From Viscum album (lineage: Eukaryota > Streptophyta > Magnoliopsida > Santalales > Viscaceae): a stretch of DNA of 64,000 nt. Both the position numbers and the translations under genes were made by a program. This document shows, piece after piece, positions 24,331 through 37,581 of the stretch (positions are counted from its first letter, which is position 1; every line of letters begins with the position of its first letter). Location: contig OY728143.1 in assembly GCA_963277665.1 (NCBI GenBank), forward strand, positions 1,120,214,110-1,120,278,109, in the 5' to 3' direction. The notes under the pieces were generated by a model. It worked only from the letters and a program-made list of their open reading frames with translations, had not been told where the DNA came from and searched no databases.

Positions 24331-25190
24331 GTTAATGGGTTATCCAACTGACAGAAATTCTGGACAAAACGTCGATAATAACATTCTAAACCAATAAAAC
24401 TACATACCTCAGTTATACTCGTCAGTGCTGGCCATTCTTGGATTGCATTGGTCTTAGAAGGATCAACATAGATTCCATCCTTAGAGACAATATGGCCAAG
24501 AAAAGAAATCTCCTGAAGCCAGAATTCACACTTGCTAAACTTCCCATATAATTCATGACTTCTAAGAGTCTTCAAGATAATGCGTAAGTGATTTTCATGA
24601 TCTTCGTAGCTTTTGGAATATACCAAGATATCATCAATAAATACCACTAAAAATCATCGATATATTCATTGAAAACTCAGTTCATTAGATCCATGAAAAC
24701 ATAGGGTGCATTAGTCATCCCAAAAGGCATTACTGTAAACTCGTAATGCCCGTACCTGGTTCGAAATACTGTCTTTGAAATGTCTTCCTTCTTCACACAC
24801 AACGTATAGTATCCAGATCGATGGTCAATCTTTGAAAATTATTGAGATCCATGCAGTTGGTCAAATAAATCATCAAAACGAGGTAGGGGAAACTTATTCT
24901 TTATTGTTGTAGCATTTATTTCCCTGTAGTCGATACATAACCTCATAGACCCATCTTTCTTCGTAACAAAAAATGATAGGGGCTCCCCATAGAGAAACAT
25001 TAGAGAGAATAAATTCCTTGTTACTCAATTTATCAAGTTGTTTCTTTTGTTAAACTAATTCCATATTGGCCACTCTATAAGGGGTCTTCGATATGGGCCT
25101 TGAACCCGAATTTAAATCAATGGAAAACTCATTTTCTTATTCTGGAGGATGTCCAGGTAAATCATCTGGAAACACATCTACATATTCTTT
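24331..25190 (-). pseudogene. R3 reverse transcriptase pseudogene
   Basis: N-terminal blocks VKEYVDVFPDDLPG and FSIDLNSGSRPIS are at about 25190-25080, followed by a stretch with several frameshifts (25020-24660). The C-terminal half is open: [13 protein letters not shown] carries the intact FIDD active site, then [30 protein letters not shown] and PLTKLTRKW. The palm block between is damaged, so no full protein can be made. Confidence 0.85.
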
Positions 25191-25329
25191 CACAATAGGT
25201 ACATCCTATATTTGAACATTCCATTCCTTACCCACAATTATTTCATTTTTTTCCTCCCCAATAATTGAATTTAGTTGACCTACTGGGGTAGGATCTAGAT
25301 AAGAATTAGGTGGTGATGATTCTGCTCTA

Positions 25330-25650
25330 ATTATAAGGTGTTCATTATCATCATCATTAAAAATCGTAACCCCATTTTTCTTACAATAAATTTTCACATC
25401 AGGGTCCAAAAACCAATCCATACCGAGGATTATATCAATTTCAATCATGGGTTTGATGATGAGATCAGCAGATAATGAACATTTATATGCCCTAATAGGG
25501 ACAGATGCACAGAACTTTGTAGCAATGATATTTCCGTTCGGAGTTTTAATTGACAATTCCCTTGTTAAATAAAATTGGAAATACCTAATTTTCTTATCAA
25601 ACTGGGAAGATATGAATCAATGCGATGATCTAGAATCAAATAAATCATTG
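25330..25650 (-). pseudogene. R3 protease pseudogene
   Basis: LFDSRSSH at about 25645-25625 is the active-site block, with the conserved G of D-S-G changed to R. A stop follows two residues later. EIDIILGMDWFLDPDVKIYC at about 25440-25380 is the second conserved block, intact. An open frame of 116 residues covers the rest (25206-25556). Confidence 0.85.
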
Positions 25651-25659
25651 GCTAAACTT

Positions 25660-26771
25660 GAGGAAACCATTAAATTACCTACCACCATGTCTCTCAGAGC
25701 TTCTACCTCAGCAATAGTTATAGCATAAGCTTGGACTTGATCCCTTGGCCTTTTCTGAGGTATGTTCCCCTAATTATTAGGAAATTCATTTTAATAATGT
25801 CCCATCTCCCTGGAGTTGTATCATTGAACATCGATAGCTTATTTCTTCCCCTTTAAATCATGATCTTGGTGGCCTTTTTCACCACACTTGTAATAGACTC
25901 CCATTCCTTTCAATAAAGTACCGAGGTGTTTCTTCCAACATTTACTGCAGGATGGATAATCAACTTTTCCCTTCTTCCCCTTATTTCCATTTCCAGAGTG
26001 ATCATCAAATATATTCTTCTATTTATTTGCTTAAAAGTCGTAAGACTTAGAGAATTATTTTTCTATCTTAATAGAGCATGAGACAATATCTTCGTACAAT
26101 AAGATGGTTTTTGAGACTAATGCTCGACGAAGAAATGGTTTTATACCATCAACGAAATGATAAATCTTACTTCTTGGGTTACGTATATAATCTGCATCAT
26201 ACCTTTCTAACCTTGTAAAGTTAGCCTCATACTTTGCGACATTTTCATCCTCCTTTTTTCTAAGACTCAGAAATTGTCTTTCCATATCTGCTCGATTGTC
26301 ATGAGGCAAGTATTTTTCTAAGAAAAGATCATTGAACTCCCTCAATTCCATATTTGATACTTTATCATCTTCCTTTGTGTTTTGAAACAATGACCACCAT
26401 TGGTCAGCATCTCCAGTAAGGCGGTAAACTGCAATGATAACCTTTTCCCTTTCACTACTCCCCAAGGCATGGAATATTTTCTCTAAGGAATTTATCCATT
26501 TCTAAACTACTAAAAGATTTGTACTCCCATTGAATGTTGGTGTTTGTTGGCTCATGAAGCGATCTAACATTGATCCTCCACACGGCGGATCAAGGTGCTC
26601 CATACGGGTAAGGTTATTATTCATAAACTGAGTGAGTTGTCTCAGTATGGTGATTAGCTGATCAGCATCAGTAGCATCACTAGATCCACTATAGTTATCT
26701 TGAGCAGGATGGAAATAACTACACGGAGTGTGTGCATTGATACGGTTTCCATTCCTTCAACTAGCCTCCAT
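25660..26771 (-). pseudogene. R3 gag pseudogene
   Basis: The start is the ATG at 26771 (MEAS, then a TGA). The first part reads QLTQFMNNNLTRMEHLDPP and TPTFNGSTNLL; after one TAG comes KWINSLEKIFHALGSSEREKV, DADQWWSLF, ADMERQFLSLRK and VAKYEANFTRLERY. A 136-residue stretch (26055-26465) is fully open. Only two stops interrupt the first roughly 236 codons. The zinc knuckle at 25857-25897 reads YYKCGEKGHQDHDLKG, with the first and last Cys of C-x2-C-x4-H-x4-C replaced by Y and L. It is capsid/nucleocapsid-like. Confidence 0.9.
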
Positions 26772-26799
26772 TTCTAAACAATGGCATAAACTAGATTAG

Positions 26800-29730
26800 T
26801 TTATGGATCAAAATATACAATTTAAAACATCTAAAACACTTAACATAAATTCAATAGTATATGGATATAATCCATAATCATAAAAAAATATTTCATTGAG
26901 GAAGTATATACTCATAAACCCTTCATAAGGGTTTGTAAAGAAAATGAGAATTATCCTAAGCATATCCCCTGGGAGTGTTTTTCATAGGAAGGATAGAAGT
27001 AGGAATATGTTTATTACAAAATCATAATAAACTATTAGTATAAAATTGATATTGGAATCATTAATTTATAATGGAAAAACCCTATAAAGATGAAGTAGAT
27101 GATGAAATAATTTAGAAGAATTGGTATAGGAGATTACCTTATCTTCGATGAGCTCCCACTAGATCTCCTCTTAATGGAACTAAAGTTTGTTTTTTGAGAA
27201 TAAAATAACCTATAGAATGTGAATAAGGAAGTTTATATTGAAAATTTTTAAGGTTTTAATGAGATTGAATGCTCAATTTGATGTGAAATTGTGAGGGATG
27301 TTGTTCCCTTTTATAGTTGAGGAGAGGGGCACATTTGGAATCATCGAAAATATTATTTTATAACAAAATAAAACAAATGTCAGAGTTTAGAATATGAGAG
27401 AAGATAACTTTGTAATATCACCAACCAATATATTTTGGAATGGTTTTTAAGTCAATTTAAACTGTTTTATTTTAATTTAACACTGAGTTTTTCTATTTCA
27501 GTTTAACTAGGGTAACAAATATTTCAATATTAAAAGTTTAAAATACTTACATATTGGATGTAAATTAAATGATAAATAAATAATTTAGATCACATAGACC
27601 ATATGATATTTATTATATGTTTTTAAAAATTATTTATGATTTTTAAATAATTTAATAAAACATTTCATTGATAATAATAATGTCATGTTTGACAGAATTC
27701 AATAAATTTTTTATAAAACAAATACCAAGATAAGATTTTCTCTTACAAAATATTTTAGTATATTCCTATAAGGTATATGAAACCTATGAAATTAATTGGA
27801 TATATTAGTTTTATGAAATTATATTTATGTAAATATTTTTAATAACATTAATTTTATATGTTTATTAATAATGTAAATACTTCATTTGTTTTCTGTAATT
27901 ATTTAATATACTTATTTTTGGTTAAAAATTAAAGATAAAATACTATGTTGAAGATAAATCTACTATATTTCAGAATAAAACTTTATGTAAAATATATCTT
28001 CGGGAAAATACCTCATAAAAATGTTATACTTATTAAAACATGAATGTGGAATGTTTAACATCACATTAAATAAAATAATATACTTGTCATACTATCTACT
28101 ATAAGGCTCTAAATGGTCAATAACTATACCATTGGATTATTATGGTCGAGATATAACCTTCCAATAATATTTGGCCAAATTTTTTTATCATTTAATTGTT
28201 ATTATAGTTTTTAAAAAAATTAGTTGATTAATTTTTTATCAATTAAATAATTTCTATGTAATCAATATATAAACCCTCAAGGTAATTATTTATTTTCTAA
28301 AAATTAAAAATCAATTACCATTATAATGAAAAATAAATTTCCACAAAAATAATTATTTATAGTCTAACTTATCATTTCTATATAGTTATTTTAAAAATGA
28401 TATATTATGTAAAACATGATTGTGACCTCTTTAAATTTTCATTAAGTAAAATATTATGAATACCATAATATCTCCTAAATGGCCCCAAAACATCAAATAT
28501 AAATTTCTATTATTGAAATATGTTTAAAAAGAAAATAAGTACCATTTATAATCATTGATGCCGCCCATTTTTTCATTTTTGGACGTACAATTGATATTAA
28601 AGACAATGAAAAAAAAACATTCTCTCTCTCCTTGATTTAAATATTATATAAGTCATTTACCAAGAAAAGTGTCCCCTGAATAAAATAATTTCAATCCTTA
28701 TGTGCTATGGGTCTAATTACACTAATTAAATAACATTTTTTCATATTTTTGTTCATTTAGAATCATTATAATTTTATTTTTAATTTAAATTATCTACTTT
28801 ACCCATTACTGTGGTAAGAAAATTTATAATGGTTACTATTCATATTGGTCAAAAATAAAATGTAATTACGGACCAAATTAGGACATCTAGAATAAAAAAT
28901 TTAAATCAATTTTTTAAAATTCAAAACAAAAAATATTAAGAAATAAAATTAAAATGAAACCATTTATAATGTCATAAAAACATTTTTTTTGGAAAAATTC
29001 CCCTTTTTAAAGGGAAAAGGGATTTATAATAATTTCAAGTATTAAATAATTTTTACAAACCATAATTGGATAAAACTGAACTAATTAATATTTAAAAGTA
29101 ATAAAAAACATAATTTTACTATGTAATGAATTTAATGGAAAATAATATTTTCAAAAAAATATCAGAATTTTCACTATTAATCTAAAAAGGTTACTTATTA
29201 TAAAAATATAAGAAATTAAACGAAAGTAAATTTTATATTCCTCATTAGAATAAGAATTTTATTTTGTCAAATTTAATTTAAAAAAGTTTTTTAAAAACTA
29301 TATTTAAAATTGAGTTGTCATTAAACGGTGTCAAAACTACAATGTTTTTTGAAAAAAATATTTCTATTATCCAAAAAACTGAATTAGTTATTATTTCAGG
29401 TCTAGAAAAAATAAAAGATTAATTTTGAACATTATATTGATTATATTAGATATATTTTTCGTTAATTAAATCCTATAACTATGATTTTATTATTGTAAAA
29501 ACTCACTTATTTTCTTTTAAATAAAATTCAAAAGAATGTTAGTATTATTCATATATGCTATTATAATGACTAGGTTATAATATTTAGTTGTCCACATATA
29601 TTCAGTCTTACATGAAATGAATTTTATCAAAGTGACTTCAAATCATGTTTAACAAAAGATAAGAATAGTTTTTTCTATTCGTCATGCTAATCCGGTGTAG
29701 CGAATAGTGCAAGCTTACTATAGTGTAGCA
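26800..29730 (-). repeat. R3 5' LTR
   Basis: The right end is taken at gcaagcttactatagtgtagca (29709-29730), matching ggaagcttggggtgttaca at 22259. The LTR aligns with the 3' LTR from about 26987 onward and with the R1 LTR over 27500-28440. The left end is not resolved: no clear primer-binding site is visible between 26772 and 26990, so 26800 is an estimate. Confidence 0.55.
26916..26934. repeat. Perfect inverted repeat upstream of R3 gag
   Basis: AAACCCTT-cat-AAGGGTTT can form an 8-base-pair stem with a 3-base loop. It lies about 145 bases before the gag ATG on the minus strand, in the leader or LTR end of R3. Confidence 0.85.
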
Positions 29731-31175
29731 TGAAACATAAAACATCAAAAAAAGAAAATATATCACCAAAAAAATCATAGTTTGTTATAGGAAAATCATA
29801 CTAGAATGATAAGGATTGACTCAGAAAACTTACTCTTATATTCCCATGTTAAACTTGGAATCATTATATGGACTACCAAGGATATACTCAGAGTGACTAT
29901 TCAAAATATATATTCCATGAGTTAGATTTGGGGTCCCATAGTTGACATACAAGGATGTAATAAATAGTGATGATGTTATACCACAGTGTGAGATATACAT
30001 GGGTTATTTTGAGGATAACCATGGACTAGACTGTATGGTTATTGTTTTATGATATTCTTGGAGAGATACCTTTATTCAAAATAAGGAATTCCATGCACAG
30101 TATTAGGTTCATAATTGAATAATTAATGGAATGATCTATATGATGAATCATCCATTCCATGGCACATGTTTGGATTCTGTCATTGTATTAAACCATATTG
30201 GTGGTCAGGTTCGGTATCCATAAAAATATATCATGAAGTAAATAATGTGATTCATCCAAAGTCTAGGGGCTCCATTATTAAATGACACTGATCAATTAAA
30301 TAAAACATGATTAAAAAATGATATATGGAAAAATATTTATTCAAAGTCCATCTAGATACGTCTGAAGCAGTTAGCATGGGATGGGTGTCCATTAGAACCT
30401 CGAGCTTTATGGATTTTTTACTTTTAGTAATTAATTTCATTTTCTATTACTTATCTCACAGTATTATTATTATATATTCACCAATTTTATAGAAATTAGA
30501 AACCATTGGATGTGGCCTAATAAGATTTTAATCTCACACACTACTCAGAAGATCTTTGGTACCCAAAGTGATTATATAATTGTAGGTTTATATAAGAGAA
30601 AGTGCCCGGCTACAGGTTATTGATTAATTCTTAGTAAAAGTGGAGAAAATGATTGAGATGATTCCCATTATGCTCATAGAGATAATTTTTTTTTGTATTT
30701 TTTTACATTTATTGTATGCAAACAAGGTATAACTGTTTTGTTTTATTTTTAGATACTTGAAATTTCTTTTTTATTTATGTTTCTTTATATTACTATTTTA
30801 TATATCTAACACTGATGTTGTCTACAATATAATTGATTTTCCACTTCTGCTATTGGTTTATGACTTATACCCTTATGTTACACTCTAATAAGAGGGAATA
30901 GTATCCCCAATGACACATCATGGTCCCTCACTATTAGTCGGTAACCTTTAGAATTTGGGGAGATGATCTTGGGGTCATGTAGTCAACCAGTATCAGGGAA
31001 CCTTTTAGTGGAATATGAGTTCATGGAATTAAATTTCAAAATTTTCCCCTACTAAAAAATAAATTTCGATCATCTAAAACCATCTTGATTACTTCATCCT
31101 ATTATAGTAGAATTTTATAAATGGGACAAGGTTTTCATATATATATTTTTTTGATTACGATAGACTCCATAAGTA
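29731..31175. other. Unrecognised AT-rich stretch between R3 and R2 integrase core
   Basis: No gag, pol or host motif found. A short minus frame at 30252-30440 shows no known motif. This segment, with 18016-18490, separates the two halves of the R2 integrase beyond what R3 explains, so it may be the other flank of an older insertion. Confidence 0.4.
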
Positions 31176-31600
31176 ATGAATTGTATCATGGTTGTTATTT
31201 ATCATTTGAAAATGACAGATCACTTCTTTCTGAACAAATATACAAAAACATTTGATGATTTTAGTAAGTGGTATGCTCATGATATTTTTTTACAAGGTGT
31301 TCCATATGTCACTATATTATATGGGGTTCCTAGTTTTACATCGAGGTTTAAGAGTATTCTCAATGTAGAAATAGGGAATCATGTTAGGTTTAGTAAAACT
31401 ACATCCACCGGAAAATGGTCAAATTAAGCTTTCTATTTTGGTTCTAAAAGTTAATCTCTTTGCATATGGCTTCGATTATGGTGGATCTTGAGATATCTAT
31501 CTAGGACTAGGTATATTTTCTTATAAAAAATCATTATTCATATATTATAATATCATATTTTGAGGATTTATATGGAAAACCATGGATTTAAGATCCCATA
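31176..31600 (+). pseudogene. R2 integrase catalytic core, separated from its N-terminus by R3
   Basis: An open frame at 31176-31427 reads MVVIYHLKMTDHFF, YTKTFDDFSKWYAHDIF, GVPYVTILYGVPSFTSRFKS and VRFSKTTSTGKWSN. These match the integrase blocks VVVDRLTKSAHF, the HGVP helix, SDRD-x-RFTSRFWKS and the FHPQTDGQSE loop. SDRD now reads LYGV and the Glu loop has no Glu, so the active site is gone. The next blocks, AYGFDYGGS, YLGLGIFSYKKS and FIWKTMDL, continue to about 31600. Strand and domain order complete the R2 integrase left at 18015. Confidence 0.75.
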
Positions 31601-33648
31601 TTTTTCTACACATGTTTTCCCTGAGTCTTTCATTCAAGACATTGTGGTTGCATCTTGCTTGGATATCGATAGTTCATATCAGGGGTAAATGATATAATGT
31701 TTGCTGATGAATGCTTGTTTGTATTAATGGATTCTGGGTATAAGTGGTAATATTTTTTAAAATGGTTTATTGGTATGTTGAGGAGGGTTAAAGTAGGTTG
31801 AAAGTTATAAAGGAAAAAATGGATTAAAAACTCAACAACAAAACATTTAGATGTTTTGTAAAGTGATTAAACATTATGAAATTGTTTGTGGGATTTAATA
31901 AAATTAATCTGATGTGGTAGTTGTTTCATTGAATACCATTGAAAACATTTACACAATGTGTAACTATTTTACACAACATATAAATTATAGGCCTTACATT
32001 TTAAACATATTGTGTGGGTTATTTTCTATTGAAAAATACTTAAACTCTTTTTTTATCAACCTATGGTGACTCTCCATGTGATTTTGTAGTTCCAAACACC
32101 TTTGCAGACATTCTGTTCATGAAATCATTCCTAGGTAAGTCATTTAAGTCCCATTTCATCCTTATTCTATTTGGTTCTCCAACCTACATAGTGAAAACCA
32201 ATACCCAATTGTGTAGTTTGTTTTTATCTTGATCAATCATTGATATAAGAACGCCTTCATAATCATATGCACCCTCTTCCTCATGGGTGTTGGTCATATG
32301 AAGAATTGTTGGATCATCAATAAAATTACAATTGTATAAATTTAAACCCAATGTTTTTATGATTCGAAGTTTATGAAATATCGTTATTGAACCCTCATTA
32401 TGTGCACCCAAATTCATTAAATAATTGAATGAAATTATTCCTTGAATTAATTTGGTTTCAAATGGATTTATAATTGGTTAATGTATTCATATATCACATG
32501 AATGACATAATTCCATGGGTGATTGATTTTTATAGAAGCCCCATTTTGTGGAATATTTAATATTATTATAATTTTTCATCAACATTGAATTTAATTTCAT
32601 GTGAAATTTATTTGAATAATCTTTATTCCCATTATTAAACAATCATATTTATGAAGTGATATCGTGATTTCAATAATGTTTTAAAGAGGTTGTTTTCTTT
32701 GTTGAGATTATTATATAATGGGATATGATGAGGAATGTGAAAACAAATATATTTTAATTTTATATTGAGTGGGCTCAGCCCAGTACCCATGTTGTAATAC
32801 TTAAAAGTCTCTGATAGAGAAATGATGAAATGATTATAGGTCCTTGATCCAAAGATTCTATAATTATTATAGGAATTTTACCTGAATCGGTTATGGTTAG
32901 AATGGTTATAATACATGCTTAGAGTTATTCCAACATGGTGTCATAGAAGTTCTGTAACCTTGGTTATTTTGATATTGTAGGAATCGTTTTAAGTTATTCT
33001 TAGAGTTATTCTCGCATGGCACCGGAGTAGTTTGTTGTGGTATTTAATTAATTTATGAATTAATTTAACACACGTATTAATTGATTTTTTTCATGAACAT
33101 CATATCAAGATATTCTTATTTAGACACAATGATATCAACCTTATGAGTTATACTCAAACCATGTTTGGGCATCCAGTTTTCACACAATCAGATTTCATGG
33201 ATGCATGTTTAGGAAAAGAAAAGGAACATTGGAGTTGATTGCTGGTTTATTTTTGGGATGTAGTTTAGAGACAAGACCAGTATGGGGATCACATACCGTG
33301 ACCTTGATTATTTTATTTTATTCAACTATCCTTTTTCTTTTGCTACTCTAACATGAAATTTAGATACATTTCATCACATCATTACATAATATCCTCATTA
33401 TTATTAAATTTTTCGCTTCACTATTATTATTGTCTTCAACTATTATAATTATATTGATTATTATTTTCATTAAATTAGGATTTTCACCTTCTATGACACA
33501 TCATACAAAGCGGTTATAGTCTCTAAACTATAATATTCACACCCATGCTAATAGTCTATAGCCTCTAGTATACATGGAGGTGTCTTTGAGATCCTATAGG
33601 AAACCCCTTTCATCCACGCGAGAGAGAGACATATTGGGAGATGTTACA
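31601..33648 (+). repeat. Plus-strand LTR (right part secure), 5' of R4
   Basis: The right end gttaca at 33648 is followed by three bases and a primer-binding site, so this is a 5' LTR end. It contains the small hairpin gggctcagccc at 32771-32781 and two copies of cttagagttattc (about 32919 and 32998) followed by catgg. The left end is not visible; TGTAAC at 31957 is one possible start. It could also be the 3' LTR of R2 shared with R4. A 77-codon minus frame at 32184-32417 has no recognised motif. Confidence 0.5.
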
Positions 33649-33651
33649 AAG

Positions 33652-33663
33652 TGGTATCAGAGG
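33652..33663 (+). other. R4 primer-binding site (initiator tRNA-Met type)
   Basis: TGGTATCAGAGG follows the LTR end ...gttaca by three bases. It matches the usual plant initiator tRNA-Met complement in 11 of 12 positions and is the clearest such site in the window. It fixes the plus orientation of R4. Confidence 0.9.
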
Positions 33664-34204
33664 AGATAGTTATTATTTTATTCTACATTATCATTTTTGG
33701 AAATGTATCGGGGTTTTATGATGTTTTTGGACTTGGTAATGAGCTTATTCATGGGATTAGCTAAACCATGTACGCGGAAAATCAGATTACCTATGTATTG
33801 GAATGTTATTTGAGTTATCTTCTTGTTTCAATTGATGTTATTTTACCTTGATGATTAACATGTTTTGTGTGGTTATTTTTTAATGATTTTATTAATTCCT
33901 ATGATTATTTTCAGTTTTTAGTATGGAATGAGGTAAAAATACATGCGTCTTAATAGGAACATAGATAAATATTAACAATCACTATTCATGATAGGGACAT
34001 ATTTATTTTTTCATATATTATATACTTCCCTGTTGAATTGTGATAAGGGTTATGTGTTTTGATGGTCAAATAGAATGGTCTTCCATGTGATTCTAAATTA
34101 CTTGTATGTCATGTGTAGAGAAACTAAGAGTCAGATGTTCTCTATTGCAGTCACTAGTCAGTTTTACATTATTAATAGCTAGTTAAGTATGGTGTGTTTT
34201 TCTT
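33664..34204 (+). other. R4 5' leader, no coding motif
   Basis: AT-rich sequence between the primer-binding site and the first gag-like codons. The length (about 540 bases) is normal for the leader of these elements. No splice or start signal can be supported. Confidence 0.5.
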
Positions 34205-34427
34205 ATAGAGAAAATCCGTACTCGTAATCGTTGAATTGAGAATCAGGATAGTGGAAATAAGAGTTTTATAAATGAATGTGAACCGGATATTCTTATATTT
34301 CTTGAGGACCATATAGATATTCATCTTCACGATAGCTTCCTATGGGTCATGTGATCCAAATAATGGGAGAATATTCATTCTGTTACTTTGACGTATGAGT
34401 ATAAAGTAGAGTTTCAGTTTCAACAAC
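34205..34427 (+). pseudogene. R4 gag pseudogene, N-terminal piece
   Basis: The plus strand reads IRTRNR, a stop, then IENQDSGNKSF. It resembles the basic R-x-T-R-N-R start and acidic/asparagine-rich stretch of chromovirus gag. It stops where the R5 LTR begins (34428), and gag resumes at about 40660. Confidence 0.55.
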
Positions 34428-37407
34428 TATAAGACACCAAACGCTCATTTTTTGGGTTCAAATCATATAAATTCTTTCTCTTTTTTTTATTATAGTAAAA
34501 CTAAAAAATAAAAAACATTTATTACATACCAAAAACTTTTACCCGTCTTGGTTTTGGGGAATTCGATACATGGAATACCTCGTACAGAATTGAACAAAAT
34601 AAAATGAAATAAATAAATGTCTTTGAATGTTCAGCTTACTTAGTGAAATACACATCATATGGTAATATTATGAAATAATGAAAAATAAATTAAAAACATA
34701 GGCTGATCAATTATTTAGAACACTATGTTGTTTTAAATTTTTTTTAGAAGGAATAAATTTAAACTATTTAATTTTCTAAATGAATACATAAAAATGAGTT
34801 TCCAAGTCATTGAAAAAAAAGTAATAATTTTTATACAGTTTTTAAAATAATATTTTTCTAAATTAATTATATTTTAAAAAAATTTATCATATTTTGATAT
34901 ACATATCATTTAGAAAATCAACATCATTCACTTGTAAAATTATAGGGAATTCACTTGAAAAAATAAAAGAATTAACTCTCAAAGGCACAATAGATCATAT
35001 CATTCATTCTCAGTTCACTCTTGAGACATAATGTACATAGTCAAATAGTGGTTTAGGTTCACTACCTAATCCCCTAATGATCTTAAGAAATACCTCCCGC
35101 TCACCAGAAATGAAATCTCCAGAGATTAACACATTACCCAATTCATTTGAGCGTTGTATAATTATGGGCGCACAAGTCACATTATTTTAAGAAAGTACCA
35201 TAAGGGTTTTGTGTTAAATCCCCATACACTACAATCATAAATCTATGTGTGATTAATTTGTATTAAAAAAATTACAAAATTCATTTTTTATCATAAATTA
35301 TATATAGATTTATTAAATCATTGAGCTACGGTGTCTATTTTGTAAAATAGATATTTCATATATATACATGTGTCCTGATAAAATTCATTTTGCATGAAAT
35401 CATTCCAATATGTGTATATGATAGTTTTACATAATATATATATATATATATATTTCATAAATATTGAAATTTAAGAAAAACATGATTTTATACTCACATG
35501 AATATACATACTAATATTAAAAATAATACCAATTTTAAATAAAATGACATACACACATGAATAAATACATTTACATATATAAACATCATGAATAAATAAG
35601 TTCTAACTAAATTGAAATATTTATACATACATTTATATACATGTATTTACTATCTTCAAACTAAAAATCTACTTCATTACTATAATATGTATATAGATAA
35701 ATATATGTATATATATAAACCATGAATTAAAATTATAAATAAATAAACATAATGTTTCACAATATCACACACACACACATAGTAATGACATGGAACTTAG
35801 AATTCAAAAAATCATTGAATAAATTCACCTTTAATCATAACATTGATAAATAATAATTATGTTTTTATAATGAATTAAAGTATAGTTTTGATAAAAACTA
35901 AAAGTCCATATTAATAAGAACATAATAATACCATTACAAAACCATGTATTAAAAAAATATTTTATTAATAAATATATTTCAATAAAAATGTATTTGAACA
36001 GATTAATAAATAATATAGCTCTTCAAAAAAAAGACTTAAAAATTAAAAGTGAATCCTAATATCAATGCTTGTAAAAGATTATGTTCTGCAATATTTAACA
36101 CAATTCTCATAAAATAAATAATATAATTCCTTAAATAAAGGTTGAAGAGCATCATCATCCTTTCACCGAACTAATAGAGAGGTTTCCCTAATTTCATTTT
36201 CACACTGAAGGATTTTATAGCCAAACTTCTACAATACAGGGATATATGTTTATATAATGGCAATAGGATGAACAACTGACCAAAGGAGATCATCATAATA
36301 TTTATAATATAAACAAAAATAGGATTGTATATATAGCTGGGTAAAATGGTTTTTGAGATAGCCTAGAAAATATAATTTACATAATCATTCATTCATTATG
36401 ATAGATTCATCTTAAAGAAGAAAAAAATTGATCGATTTAGTATAAAATTACCACTACAAAGATAGTCGATTAAAAACTAATAGAAAAAATTCAAATATTG
36501 CTATTTATAATCCAAAAGAAAACCAAAAAATAGAACAAAAAACATGAGGATAGGGACTGGAAGATGAAAAATTCATATTAATACTAACTGAATGAACCAA
36601 GAAAAAGTCAAACCTAGATTTGATACATTGAATACAAATAAAAATATTTGAAAATATTTCCACCAATGTTAATAATTGCACCCCTATCATAGATCCACTC
36701 CCTTTAACATAAATCAGATCATCATCAGTGTACGATCCTCTTCCTTGTCCATAGATGAGGCCTCGCACCGTACTCCCCAATGGTGCTCAAACCCCCCAAC
36801 CATGGATGTGCTCGACTGTGATCTCTACTGCATAGTGGGTTCGACTACACCGAATCCAAGATCTCCATCTTCATATACACATGACCCCAAAACATAATTT
36901 CATGGTTTCCCATACCTAGGCTCTGATGCACCCCTAAAAACACTGACCACATATATATTTTTTAACATATATTCATTTCAAATTTTTATTCAATTCATTT
37001 AATATATACGAAAACCAATTCTTTTCTTAATAATACTAGTATAAACAATTGTAATACTGAAACAAAAAATAATAAAAATATTTTTTTAAAAAAAATATGT
37101 CTCATTAAATTAATTTTATTTTCATTAGTAAAAAATTATTTATATATTTACGATTTCATTATAATTATAATCTCATTTATATATTCATAGTTATGAATTT
37201 GTTACATATATTTATATTTTGAAAATTATATAATATAAATTCATAAATAATCAATCATATATTTTATTATTTTAGAACCTAGGATAATATTTATAGAAAA
37301 ATTTGGAAATAATAATATATTTATTATATTAAATTTATAATAATATTTATTTAAATTATTAATGTTTAAGTAAAAATCATTATTTTATTAAAACATAAGG
37401 TGTTAGA
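34428..37407 (-). repeat. R5 3' LTR
   Basis: About 2.98 kb. It begins tataagacaccaaacgc and ends aaaacataaggtgttaga, followed by the polypurine tract complement. A plus frame at 36676-36897 lies in the more GC-rich part; a related but broken reading (TEASHQTP) occurs in the partner LTR, so I do not treat it as a gene. Confidence 0.85.
35434..35453. repeat. (TA)n microsatellite in R5 LTR
   Basis: TA run about 1.0 kb into the LTR; a shorter run (about 38583-38597) sits at the same relative place in the partner LTR, so the repeat predates insertion. Confidence 0.9.
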
Positions 37408-37420
37408 TTATTCCCCCTTA
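37408..37420 (-). other. R5 polypurine tract
   Basis: On the minus strand TAAGGGGGAATAA directly precedes the LTR start TCTAACACC (normally TGTAACACC). Position and composition fit a plus-strand primer. Confidence 0.75.
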
Positions 37421-37570
37421 AAAATAATTGCTCACTCAAAGTTTATTCATCAGACTGTAGAAAAAAATTTGGAATTTTCCTTTTCAGAATCAAGAACACT
37501 AGGACTGATAAACATATATTCTATACCTACTAGACAAAACATTAAATCTCCAAAGTTATCATGGATATTT

Positions 37571-37581
37571 CTATGATACAA
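37571..37581 (-). other. R5 primer-binding-site remnant
   Basis: On the minus strand TTGTATCATAG lies two bases after the LTR end and differs from TGGTATCAGAG at two positions. Together with the tract at 37408 it shows that the 176-base interior keeps both replication signals. Confidence 0.65.

Larger units (their letters stand above)
18491..29730 (-). mobile_element. R3: Ty3/gypsy chromovirus (Tekay/Del-like), nearly full structure
   Basis: Minus-strand order: 5' LTR (to about 29730), gag (from 26771), protease, RT, RNase H, integrase, chromodomain, polypurine tract, 3' LTR (22259 down to 18491). Long stretches of frame survive, including 136-, 173- and 118-residue pieces, making it the best kept of the AT-rich elements. 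It interrupts R2, whose integrase lies on both sides. The protease DSG reads DSR and the integrase Glu codon is a stop, so it is inactive. I found no convincing target-site duplication at the two ends. Confidence 0.85.

Noticed and set aside
18486..29735. Target-site duplication around R3
   Set aside because: The bases outside the two LTR ends (ttttg and tgaaa) do not match; the ends are too decayed to support one.
32184..32417. 77-codon minus-strand open frame
   Set aside because: No motif recognised; it lies in a plus-strand LTR region and is about as long as chance frames in this window.
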